DNA from: Pseudoalteromonas luteoviolacea S2607
GTDB taxonomy: Bacteria > Pseudomonadota > Gammaproteobacteria > Enterobacterales > Alteromonadaceae
Direction of reading: 5' to 3'
Length of the DNA: 64,000 nt
NCBI RefSeq assembly: GCF_001625575.1
Contig: NZ_AUXV01000003.1
Coordinates: forward strand, 1-64,000
Shown here: positions 1-7,848 of the stretch, piece by piece
How positions within the stretch are numbered: position 1 is the first letter of the stretch
How the letters are laid out: every line of letters starts with the position of its first letter
The notes under the pieces: generated by a model
The model's input: only the letters and a program-made list of their open reading frames with translations
Told to the model about the DNA's origin: nothing
The model's database searches: none
Made by a program: the position numbers and the translations under genes

Positions 1-31
1 CTACATTTGAACTCTACATTTGAACTCTACA
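1..31. repeat. 13-bp tandem repeat at window edge
   Basis: The unit CTACATTTGAACT occurs twice head to tail (1-13, 14-26), followed by a third partial copy (CTACA). It lies downstream of the minus-strand response regulator gene and may continue outside the window. No function can be assigned. Confidence 0.6.
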
Positions 32-149
32 CCTTTCTCTTGATTAAATTAGTTAACAACCAATTTAACATAAGAGGCACTAGCAGAGCATTTTTAGTAT
101 GATGTGTTCCTTAAAACTTAAAGGATCATCGTTTCATAGTTTTTTAGGC

Positions 150-1469
150 TTAGTTATCGACGATCATGATCCTAAACGGGTTGGGGCGTTGAGATTCTAA
201 TTGTTGAAGTTTTGAAATGGAGCTTTCTGTTAGTACATGCCCCTTTGGTAGTAGCATAATCCCTTGAGCGCTATGCATTGCTAAACCGAGTTCCATACCA
301 GGTTTAAGCTGTTGAGCGGTGAGTATACTCATACTTCCGACTTTTTCTGTTTCAGTCTGATCTTTTGATAGGACCGAAAGTAAAGCCTCTACAATTTTAG
401 GGTGATAAAAGCTCCCGCCATACATCTTTATGATCTCTAGCGCATTTTCTTTACGTTCAGACATAGGGCGTTGACTTTGATAAAGATGATCAATGTAATC
501 ACGAGCTACAGCCAAAATTTGCGCACCAATAGGGATATCTTTTCCTTTTAACCCTTTAGGTACACCTTGGCCGTTATACTTTTCAAACTGACTGTAAATA
601 GCTTCTGCAACATCACTTAAATGCTGTGCAGGCATTAGCATTAATTGCGCAGTTGATGGGTGAGTTAAAAATACCTTCTTTTTCTCAGGTTCAAGTTCAT
701 GAAATGGCTTAGAGTAAAGGGAAGGGTCCATCGCCAATAATCCCACTTGCGACAAATATCCTGCCATTCGCGTCATATCTGCAACTTCCGAACTCAAAGA
801 TAAGGCTTTGGCTAATTGAAAGCACACCTTTGCAATATTTTTTGCTTTTTCGGCGTCTAAATAGGGGTTTGCATTAATAAAGTTGTATAGTAATTCAACC
901 GTACTTTTGTGTTCTTTCTTTTCATTTTCGTTGGCAAGTTCAAGTTGCTTCAGTACCTGCCTAATTTGTGTTGTTCTTTTGTCGACTAAACTTTCTAGGT
1001 TTGAGTTAAGTTCTTTTAGCTCGTCGTTTTGCAATCTAACTTTGTTTTGCAGTTCATCATTTTGTTTTTTAAGCTTACTTAATTCTGCAGCTTTATTTAT
1101 TTCTAAAATCAGGTGTTCATTCTTCCAAGGTTTTTGAATATAACCATGTATCCCACCGCCATTTATCGCATTGATGGTATCTTCTATGTCAGAATATCCA
1201 GTAAGCAATATGCGCCTTGCATCAGGGGAAATCGCTTTCGCATTAGTTAAAAACTCAGCGCCGTCCATTTTTGGCATTCTCATATCTGAAATTATGACAT
1301 CGAAAGATACTTCCCGCACACGCTCTAACGCTTCTAAACCCGATTCAAACAATTCAGCTTTAATTCCATTCTGTCTAAGTAGTCTGCCTAATGAATTTAA
1401 AACGCTCTTTTCATCATCTAGACACAAAACAAGTATTGGATCATCACTCATAAATTTAGGCAGCTCCAT
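150..1469 (-). CDS. Response regulator with degenerate HD-GYP domain (HnoD-like)
   Basis: A 439-residue cytoplasmic protein. Residues ~10-130 form a receiver domain with acidic residues D18/D19, phospho-acceptor D62 in SDMRMP, T90 and K113. A coiled coil (~130-190) follows, then an HD-GYP-like domain (~190-365). The HD-GYP fold is recognisable (HP at 270-271, GLKGKDIP at 306-313), but the metal and GYP signatures are gone: the HD pair reads SQ (240-241), HHE reads SQF, and DGxGYP reads NGQGVP. It is therefore unlikely to hydrolyse cyclic di-GMP. In Shewanella, the H-NOX kinase HnoK phosphorylates HnoD, a receiver plus degenerate HD-GYP protein that modulates the phosphodiesterase HnoB. This gene lies 79 bp from the H-NOX operon and is divergent from it, so the same role is inferred. 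No EAL-domain HnoB is present here. An internal start at 1451 is possible. Confidence 0.8.
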   Translation of the reverse strand: MELPKFMSDDPILVLCLDDEKSVLNSLGRLLRQNGIKAELFESGLEALERVREVSFDVIISDMRMPKMDGAEFLTNAKAISPDARRILLTGYSDIEDTINAINGGGIHGYIQKPWKNEHLILEINKAAELSKLKKQNDELQNKVRLQNDELKELNSNLESLVDKRTTQIRQVLKQLELANENEKKEHKSTVELLYNFINANPYLDAEKAKNIAKVCFQLAKALSLSSEVADMTRMAGYLSQVGLLAMDPSLYSKPFHELEPEKKKVFLTHPSTAQLMLMPAQHLSDVAEAIYSQFEKYNGQGVPKGLKGKDIPIGAQILAVARDYIDHLYQSQRPMSERKENALEIIKMYGGSFYHPKIVEALLSVLSKDQTETEKVGSMSILTAQQLKPGMELGLAMHSAQGIMLLPKGHVLTESSISKLQQLESQRPNPFRIMIVDN

Positions 1470-1492
1470 CTTTAATTAAATAGTTTTGTTTA

Positions 1493-1511
1493 TAGTCTTA
1501 AAATTAGACTA
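1493..1511. promoter_or_regulatory. Inverted repeat between the divergent H-NOX-cluster genes
   Basis: TAGTCT and AGACTA arms separated by 7 nt sit centrally in the 79-bp divergent intergenic region. That placement suits a shared operator. The same heptamer class (TAGACT/AGTCTA) recurs in a hairpin downstream of the operon at 4165-4190. The arms are short and AT-rich, so chance is possible. Confidence 0.3.
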
Positions 1512-1548
1512 AACTTCAATAAGAAACAACAAAATAGGTTCACTAAAT

Positions 1549-2628
1549 ATGATAAGGAAAGCTTCTAGGGTCTTAATTATAGACGATGATAAATTGATGT
1601 TGCGCGCCTTATCAAAAGCAATATCAAGAAGCTTAACTGTATCAGATGTGGTAACTCTAAACGACCCACTGTTAGCCGAAAGCTACCTATCTACAGAACA
1701 AGCAGACTATGATCTGATAATTAGTGACTTTCAGATGCCCCAATTATCAGGAAAAGAGGTTCTAACAATCGCAAAACATTGTAAACCCAAAGCGATGAGA
1801 ATAATTGTTTCTGGAGACATTGCTGAAAACCTCATTTCTAAAGATGAAGTACCTGCGAACTATTTTATGCAAAAGCCTTTTAGTAAGCAGGATTTAAAAT
1901 TACTCGAGGAATTTCTGCAAAGAGCTGCGCAGCTTAGCTATTCGGACGAGCAACAAATAATTTTGGGTATGCTCCCTTACTTCCCTTTTCCAAGCTATGA
2001 AGTAAATGAAACTCTAAACCAGATAAGCTCACTTAATAACATACATGACAACCAGTTACTTAAGCTCATAGAAAAAGCGGTCAATGTATTTAAGACGGAA
2101 AGCGCTAAACTTGACTTCACACCCAATATGGTACGTTTTGTCGCTACAGCGTATTTTATATCTATCGACCTTATGCATATTATTGGTGTCGGTCAGCAAT
2201 ATGAAGTCATTAATGATTACCTGACATGGTCAAGTCAAGCCTATTCAATAGCCAGTGATACAGGTAGTTCAAACGAGATATGCGAACTAGTTTATTTGAC
2301 TGTATTTACAGGTTATATAGAGTTTTTGATACAACAGTACTTTTCAATGAAGTCGAATATTGATTACGAAAACAAAGCTCAATTGTATTCTAAATTTTTA
2401 TTAATTTGGGGTATAGATTCCCATGTAGTTGAGAACAGGTTAAAGCTTATTCAAACTTCTTCTCACGAAAAGTACGAAGATCTTATTTCGAACTTGTTTA
2501 TCAAATTAAACCCTCACCAAACTGCCATTAACATCTCGCAGGTCAATGAAAAAGGGACTAGTAACGGTAAAATGGTCACGGTAATTGAACATCTACGCAA
2601 TAAAAAGCTCGTGTTGGAGGAGGTATAA
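1549..2628 (+). CDS. Response regulator with unassigned C-terminal domain, H-NOX operon
   Basis: A 359-residue protein. Residues 1-125 form a receiver domain: acidic cluster D12-D14, phospho-acceptor D60 in LIISDFQMP, S88 and K109. The rest (~130-330) is predicted mostly helical. I do not recognise it as HTH, GGDEF, EAL, HD-GYP or a kinase; a phrase near 135-160 faintly recalls the start of HDOD/HD domains, nothing firmer. The stop overlaps the H-NOX start (TAATG at 2625-2629), so translation is coupled and this is the first gene of a three-gene operon. It is the natural phosphorylation target of the kinase at 3169. Its output mode is unknown; it could be a degenerate HDOD/HD protein or a new effector. 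Confidence 0.8.
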   Translation: MIRKASRVLIIDDDKLMLRALSKAISRSLTVSDVVTLNDPLLAESYLSTEQADYDLIISDFQMPQLSGKEVLTIAKHCKPKAMRIIVSGDIAENLISKDEVPANYFMQKPFSKQDLKLLEEFLQRAAQLSYSDEQQIILGMLPYFPFPSYEVNETLNQISSLNNIHDNQLLKLIEKAVNVFKTESAKLDFTPNMVRFVATAYFISIDLMHIIGVGQQYEVINDYLTWSSQAYSIASDTGSSNEICELVYLTVFTGYIEFLIQQYFSMKSNIDYENKAQLYSKFLLIWGIDSHVVENRLKLIQTSSHEKYEDLISNLFIKLNPHQTAINISQVNEKGTSNGKMVTVIEHLRNKKLVLEEV

Positions 2629-3164
2629 TGAAGGGTATCATATTTAGATGTCTTGAAGAGCTTGTAATTGAGACAAAAGGAATGGATATTTGGGAGCAAC
2701 TCTTGGAGCAGCATTGCCCCGAAGATCGTGTGTATGTTAGTGCTAAATCTTACCCAGATGAAGAATTATTTGGCTTGGCAACGAGTGTTTCTCAAGCACT
2801 TGGTTTGTCGATGCCAGAAACACTCAAAGCATTTGGTACATACCTCTTTGGCTTTTTGGCCAAACGTCATAAGTCTATTATCCAAGAGTTTAGTTCTTTT
2901 GAGCAATTAATCGTTTCAATTGACGAGGTGATTCATAATGAAGTCAGAAAACTATATGAAGAACCCAATTTACCAACAATAGAAGCAAAAGTTCAAAACG
3001 AGGGCACTATACATTTAGTCTATCGCTCACCGAGAAAGTTGTGCTTTTGTGCTGAAGGGCTCATTTATGGCTGCGCAGAACATTTTGACAAACAAATTCA
3101 AATAGAACACCCAGAATGCATGCACAATGGCGATGAAGCCTGCTTTTTAATCATAACCTATTAA
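2628..3164 (+). CDS. hnoX: H-NOX haem nitric-oxide sensor
   Basis: A 178-residue stand-alone H-NOX protein, the usual length for bacterial members. The haem ligand is H103 in IHNEVRKLY, P116 is the conserved distorting proline, and the haem-propionate motif YxSxR is Y132/S134/R136. C139, H161, C164 and C172 match the positions of the zinc site described for Shewanella and Vibrio H-NOX proteins, which can act as a thiol redox switch. In the known pathway, NO-bound H-NOX inhibits autophosphorylation of its partner histidine kinase, linking NO to biofilm and cyclic di-GMP control. The start is supported by a strong GGAGGAGG just upstream and by overlap with the preceding stop codon. The kinase starts 4 bp downstream. 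It probably responds to NO and possibly to oxidation. Confidence 0.93.
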   Translation: MKGIIFRCLEELVIETKGMDIWEQLLEQHCPEDRVYVSAKSYPDEELFGLATSVSQALGLSMPETLKAFGTYLFGFLAKRHKSIIQEFSSFEQLIVSIDEVIHNEVRKLYEEPNLPTIEAKVQNEGTIHLVYRSPRKLCFCAEGLIYGCAEHFDKQIQIEHPECMHNGDEACFLIITY

Positions 3165-3168
3165 TAAT

Positions 3169-4122
3169 ATGCAAAATTACTATAAAGCTTATCTGAGAGA
3201 AAAGACCGCTAGAGATGAACTAGAGGAGCTGCTTGAGGAGAAAACAAGTAAACTCTATGCGCTAAATGTTGAACTAGAGAAAAAGCTAGCGCTTTTGCAA
3301 CAGCAGCAGCTGGCTGTTGTTCAATCAGAAAAAATGGCAACACTAGGGACCTTGTCTGCTGGGGTTGCACATGAAATCAACAACCCGCTCGCTTATTTGA
3401 CATGCAACCTAGAAACGCTCTCACACTATAAAGATGATATTACTCAGTATTTAGAGCTAGTTGTAAAACATAAAAATGAGAGCATATCAGACAGTGCGCT
3501 AATTGAAGAGCTGCAGAAACTTAATAAAACTGTCGATACAGAAGAACTAATTCAAGATTTAGAAGACATATCTGAAGACTGCCAAGAAGGTTGTAGCAGG
3601 ATATCAAGTATTATTAAAAACTTATTAGACTTCGCTAAGCCAAAACAAAGTGACGAATCAGAGTTTGAAATCATCGACGTAATAGAACATGCAGCTAAAT
3701 TACTAGAAAACAAACTCAAACAAATTAGCCTTGAAGTGTCTTGTGGCCCAGGTTACTTAATAAGTGGTAGCAAATCCAATATCACCCAAGCGTTCATTAA
3801 TATCTTTGTGAATGCGATAGATGCTTGCCGAGAAGCAAAGGAAAAAACAGAAATTGATAGAGGAACCATACATGTATCAGTTTCTGGTTCTGGTGATAGC
3901 TATATAATCACATTTCAGGACAATGGAATCGGCATACCTGAAGATGCAATCCCGCATGTTTTTGAGCCATTTTATTCGACCAAACCTCTTGGCGAGGGCA
4001 CGGGGATGGGCTTAGCTGTTGTTTATGGCATTCTATCAAACCATCGAGCTACAATTTCACTGGTCAATAATGCGAAACAGGGTGTCTCAGTAACAGTAGT
4101 AATTCCTAAGACTGCGCAATAA
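3169..4122 (+). CDS. hnoK: Soluble H-NOX-associated histidine kinase
   Basis: A 317-residue kinase without membrane segments, which fits reception of its signal from the cytosolic H-NOX protein encoded immediately upstream. An N-terminal coiled coil (~1-52) precedes a HisKA segment with phospho-accepting H68 in GVAHEINNPL. The ATPase domain shows an N-box (NIFVNAIDAC), DNGIGIP, FEPFYSTKP and GTGMGLAVV. All catalytic boxes look intact. Like HnoK of Shewanella, it has no attached receiver, so phosphate must pass to separate receiver proteins; the two in this cluster (150-1469 and 1549-2628) are the obvious candidates. No convincing Shine-Dalgarno precedes the start, which suggests translational coupling to hnoX. 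Confidence 0.88.
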   Translation: MQNYYKAYLREKTARDELEELLEEKTSKLYALNVELEKKLALLQQQQLAVVQSEKMATLGTLSAGVAHEINNPLAYLTCNLETLSHYKDDITQYLELVVKHKNESISDSALIEELQKLNKTVDTEELIQDLEDISEDCQEGCSRISSIIKNLLDFAKPKQSDESEFEIIDVIEHAAKLLENKLKQISLEVSCGPGYLISGSKSNITQAFINIFVNAIDACREAKEKTEIDRGTIHVSVSGSGDSYIITFQDNGIGIPEDAIPHVFEPFYSTKPLGEGTGMGLAVVYGILSNHRATISLVNNAKQGVSVTVVIPKTAQ

Positions 4123-4629
4123 AATTCTACAGCACTTATATACCTAATAACTTCAAATGCATTAGTGGTTTAGACTTTAGTCTATACCACTCGGCACTCT
4201 ATTTTGTTTTCAAATTGGTTCCGCACTGATTTACGTCAATTTAAAAAAAGATTTCTTTACTAAATTATATAGCCATTGATTATATGTTATAACCAAAATA
4301 AGTTTACGTGTACGTCAACATTCGGATTAGTTAAACTTATGTGAAAGTTTACATTTAGGTCAAACAAAGGTACAACCTTTAACTAACTGGCTGTTATATA
4401 TGCAATAGTATGTATTTTGTTCATTTTTTGAGATGAATTCGATTCATATATTAAGCTAGCGCATCAAAATCAATTATTTTCACTTTGCACCAAAAAAATC
4501 ACACCTTTAGTATTAGAAAGCAACCTTCAGTGATTGTTTTTTAACCAGTGACACATTGACGTGTTTAATTTCTATGTTAGGTTTATTTAACAAATGTTAA
4601 TCACAATTAATGTAAAGGTTGGTGATAAA
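4123..4629. other. Long intergenic region upstream of the chitin operon
   Basis: About 500 bp without a credible gene. It holds a hairpin (4165-4190) and three ACGTCAA motifs: 4233-4239, 4312-4318 and, inverted, 4556-4562. The last includes a TTGACG that could be a -35 element, but no well-spaced -10 is evident. The length suits a regulated promoter for the chitinase genes. Confidence 0.4.
4165..4190 (+). terminator. 12-bp stem hairpin downstream of hnoK
   Basis: GTGGTTTAGACT and AGTCTATACCAC pair with one mismatch around TT. It starts 43 bp after the kinase stop. The following sequence is only mildly T-rich (ATTTTGTTTTC ~10 nt later), so it may be a weak terminator or a palindromic binding site. 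Confidence 0.35.
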
Positions 4630-7600
4630 ATGAAAATGAGAAATCATATTAGAAATGTGCTCAAGTTAAGCACGCTAGCAATTGCGATTAGTACAACATA
4701 CTCGCATGCTTATGACTGTACAGGTCTTGCTGAATGGCAACCAGGTGGTACTTATGTTGGTGGCAATAAAGTGCAACAGAGTAATGTCGCTTATGAAGCT
4801 AAATGGTGGAATCGTACAGAACCTGCAAGCCACTCAGGTCCTCATCAAGAGTGGAAAAAACTCGGTGATTGTGCGGGCTCTGGCACAAATACGCCTCCTA
4901 CAATAAGCCAGTTATCACCACTAGACGGTTCTCAATTTGACCAAAATGACAGCGTTGCCATTAGCGCAAAAGCGGTTGACGTTGACGGAAACGTAAGTAA
5001 AGTGGAATTCTATGTTGACAATACATTGATAGCGACTGATACGACTGGTGTTGCGGATATGTTCGATGCAGTTTGGACAGCTGGCCAACCTGGTGTATAT
5101 CAACTAAGTGCAAAAGCATATGATGATAAAAATGAAGCGTCACAAACGATTACTAACTCAATTACTGTCAGAACGGGTACACCTGTAAACGAAGCACCAA
5201 CAGCCACACTAAATATCAAATCAAAACCTGTAGAATTGGTAGTTGGCAGCAGCGTAGTATTCTCTCTCGCAGGCAGCGACACTGATGGTACGGTCAATAA
5301 GCTTAGCTTTGCAGTGAATGGCGTGGAGCTTGTATCAACTAATGGTGCACCTACAGAGCATACATGGGTTGCAGAAGCCGATGGCAATTATACATTCACC
5401 CTTACAGCAACAGATGACAAAAATGCATCGACAAGTGTTAGTACCCAATTAACCGTGGGTGCACAAGTCCCAGGAGACCGGGATGCGTGTAAGCCGGCAG
5501 GTTTATATCAAACACCTGGGGTGAATACACCTTACTGTACTATCTATGATGCGAATGGTCGTGAAGAAATGGGCGCTGACCACCCAAGAAGGGTTATTGG
5601 CTATTTCACGAGTTGGAGAAATGGCGCTAACGGCCAGCCTTCATACTTGGTTAACGATATTCCGTGGGACAAGATCACGCACATTAACTATGCATTTGCA
5701 CATGTTGATGCAGCAAACAAAGTCTCAATTGGCGATCCAAATGCAGCTGGTAACCCAGCAACTAACATGGAATGGCCAGGTGTCGCAGGTGCAGAACTAG
5801 ATCCGACTCTACCGTACAAAGGTCACTTTAACCTTCTAAATAAATACAAAAAACAGCATCCAGATGTTAAAACACTAATCAGTGTTGGTGGCTGGGCTGA
5901 AACTGGCGGATTCTTTGGCCCAGATGGCAAGCGTGTTAACAGCGGTGGTTTCTACACGATGACTACGAATGCTGATGGTTCTGTCAATAACGCTGGGATT
6001 GAAACATTCGTTGCGAGCTCAGTAGACTTTATTAGAAAGTACGGCTTCGATGGCGTCGATATCGACTATGAATACCCTTCTTCGATGAAAGATTCTGGCC
6101 ATCCAGACGATTTCCCAATCTCTAACGCTAGAAGAGCGGGCTTAAACGCTTCTTATCAAATCCTTATGAAGCGCTTACGTGAAGAGTTAGACAAAGCAGG
6201 TCAACAAGATGGCCAACACTACATGCTAACAATTGCTTCGCCATCTTCGGGCTACTTATTGCGTGGTATGGAAACATTCCAAGTAACTCAGTACCTAGAT
6301 TACGTCAACATTATGTCTTATGACTTACACGGTGCTTGGAACTCACACGTTGGTCACAACGCGGCATTGTATGACACAGGCGAAGATTCTGAATTAAAAG
6401 CATGGAACGTATACGGCACTAAAGAGTTTGAGGGTATTGGTTACTTAAATACTGACTGGGCAGTTAAATACTTCCAAGGTGGCTTGTCCGCAGGACGAAT
6501 CAATATCGGTATTCCGTACTATACACGTGGCTTTAGGGATGTACAGGGTGGTACGAATGGTCTTTGGGGTCAAGCGCCCCTGCCTAATCAAGCTGATTGC
6601 CCTCCTGGAACAGGGTCTGGTGAAAAGAACAAATGTGGTAATGGCGCCGTAGGCATCGATAACTTGTGGCACGACAAAAACGATGTCGGTCTAGAAGTAC
6701 CAGCTGGCTCAAACCCTCTTTGGCATGCCAAGAACTTACAAAATGGTGTTCTACCAAGCTACCTAGGGGATTACGGTCTCACACCTGATACGGATCCAGC
6801 AGATCAGTTAACGGGAACTTACGCACGTAACTACGACGCTGTGGCGGTTGCTCCTTGGCTATGGAACGCGCAAAAGAAAGTATTCATTTCTATAGAAGAT
6901 GAAGAGTCAATGGGTACCAAAGTTGATTATGTAATCAATAAAGGTCTCGGCGGTATCATGTTCTGGGAACTTGCTGGTGACTTTGATTATGACGCAGCTA
7001 AAGGTGAGTACTTCATGGGCTCAAGCATGACGACTTTGGCTTACAACAAGTTCAAACAGTCAGGCGCTCAATACGATATTCACAGAGGTGATGTTGCTTT
7101 CCAAGTACCAACAGAGCAGGTCAACGTAACATTTGATGCGAAGAGCTTCCCAGTAGGTGATGACAATTACCCGATTGCACCAACGTTTGCATTCACAAAC
7201 AACTCGAATATTGACTTGTCGGGCGCAAAAATTTCGTTTGACGTACCAGTTTCAACTTCAGCAATCTTTAAGTCTAACTGGAATGCTCAAGAAAAACTCG
7301 GCATGGCAGTGGATGTGAATAACTCAAACGCAGCTGGCAACAATATCGGCGGATTCGATAACGATTTCCATAGATTCTCTATCACGCTGAAAAATGAGTG
7401 GGGCAATACTCCTAAATCGTTTGCACCTGGAGAAACAGTAAATGCTCAGGTTATGTATTACATGCCTGTAACTGGCCCAGTAAACTTCACAGCTGAGAAA
7501 GATGGCAAGCGCTATGCGTTTAAATTTGAGTATCCGACATTACCAGCAGCAACACCTGGTGATGGCAATGGTGGTCCGATTACACATTGCGAAGGTACAC

Positions 7601-7758
7601 CGATTGCCGACATCTCTGTTTATCCAACATTCCCAAGAGGCACCCATGCCGGAGCTGGAGATTTAATTATCGACGGTAACGGTGTTTACAAGGCGAAGTG
7701 GTGGAGCAATAAGCAGCCATCAACAAGCGCTGATTACCAGAAAGTTTGTAGTTTATAA
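4630..7758 (+). CDS. chiD: Secreted multidomain GH18 chitinase (ChiD-type)
   Basis: A secreted endo-type chitinase of 1042 residues, numbered from ATG 4630, which has an upstream AAAGG and gives a clean signal peptide ending ...TYSHA (~27). A start at 4594 would add 12 residues that spoil it. Domains: CBM5/12 chitin-binding module (~28-75, with AKWW), two Ig/PKD-like modules (~87-185, ~188-277), GH18 barrel (~319-810), an Ig-like C-terminal chitinase module (~817-970) and a second short CBM5/12-like module (~984-1042, AKWW). The GH18 signature DxxDxDxE is intact at D474, D477, D479 and catalytic E481. Layout and size resemble ChiD of Alteromonas sp. O-7 (about 1037 residues), where it also precedes a chitin-binding protein gene and chiA. 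It is the first gene of the chitin operon. Confidence 0.93.
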   Translation: MKMRNHIRNVLKLSTLAIAISTTYSHAYDCTGLAEWQPGGTYVGGNKVQQSNVAYEAKWWNRTEPASHSGPHQEWKKLGDCAGSGTNTPPTISQLSPLDGSQFDQNDSVAISAKAVDVDGNVSKVEFYVDNTLIATDTTGVADMFDAVWTAGQPGVYQLSAKAYDDKNEASQTITNSITVRTGTPVNEAPTATLNIKSKPVELVVGSSVVFSLAGSDTDGTVNKLSFAVNGVELVSTNGAPTEHTWVAEADGNYTFTLTATDDKNASTSVSTQLTVGAQVPGDRDACKPAGLYQTPGVNTPYCTIYDANGREEMGADHPRRVIGYFTSWRNGANGQPSYLVNDIPWDKITHINYAFAHVDAANKVSIGDPNAAGNPATNMEWPGVAGAELDPTLPYKGHFNLLNKYKKQHPDVKTLISVGGWAETGGFFGPDGKRVNSGGFYTMTTNADGSVNNAGIETFVASSVDFIRKYGFDGVDIDYEYPSSMKDSGHPDDFPISNARRAGLNASYQILMKRLREELDKAGQQDGQHYMLTIASPSSGYLLRGMETFQVTQYLDYVNIMSYDLHGAWNSHVGHNAALYDTGEDSELKAWNVYGTKEFEGIGYLNTDWAVKYFQGGLSAGRINIGIPYYTRGFRDVQGGTNGLWGQAPLPNQADCPPGTGSGEKNKCGNGAVGIDNLWHDKNDVGLEVPAGSNPLWHAKNLQNGVLPSYLGDYGLTPDTDPADQLTGTYARNYDAVAVAPWLWNAQKKVFISIEDEESMGTKVDYVINKGLGGIMFWELAGDFDYDAAKGEYFMGSSMTTLAYNKFKQSGAQYDIHRGDVAFQVPTEQVNVTFDAKSFPVGDDNYPIAPTFAFTNNSNIDLSGAKISFDVPVSTSAIFKSNWNAQEKLGMAVDVNNSNAAGNNIGGFDNDFHRFSITLKNEWGNTPKSFAPGETVNAQVMYYMPVTGPVNFTAEKDGKRYAFKFEYPTLPAATPGDGNGGPITHCEGTPIADISVYPTFPRGTHAGAGDLIIDGNGVYKAKWWSNKQPSTSADYQKVCSL

Positions 7759-7768
7759 AACGTAAGTT

Positions 7769-7791
7769 AAGTGGAGGCTCCCCCTCCACTT
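7769..7791 (+). other. Intercistronic hairpin, chiD-cbp1
   Basis: AAGTGGAGG and CCTCCACTT form a perfect 9-bp stem around a 5-nt loop, 10 bp after the chiD stop. No T-run follows, so a partial stop, processing site or stabiliser is likelier than a full terminator. Confidence 0.55.
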
Positions 7792-7848
7792 ATTTCTGAC
7801 AAGCAAATTTCTTTTAATAAAAGCGAAAAGCTACAAGAGGTGAGCGCG

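Noticed and set aside
4321..4356. CRP-like TGTGAAAGTTTACA upstream of chiD
   Set aside because: The second half-site is poor (ACATT instead of TCACA), too weak to claim.
4233..4562. Three ACGTCAA motifs upstream of the chitin operon
   Set aside because: A 7-mer in AT-rich DNA recurs easily and the spacing is irregular; no regulator is known to me for it.
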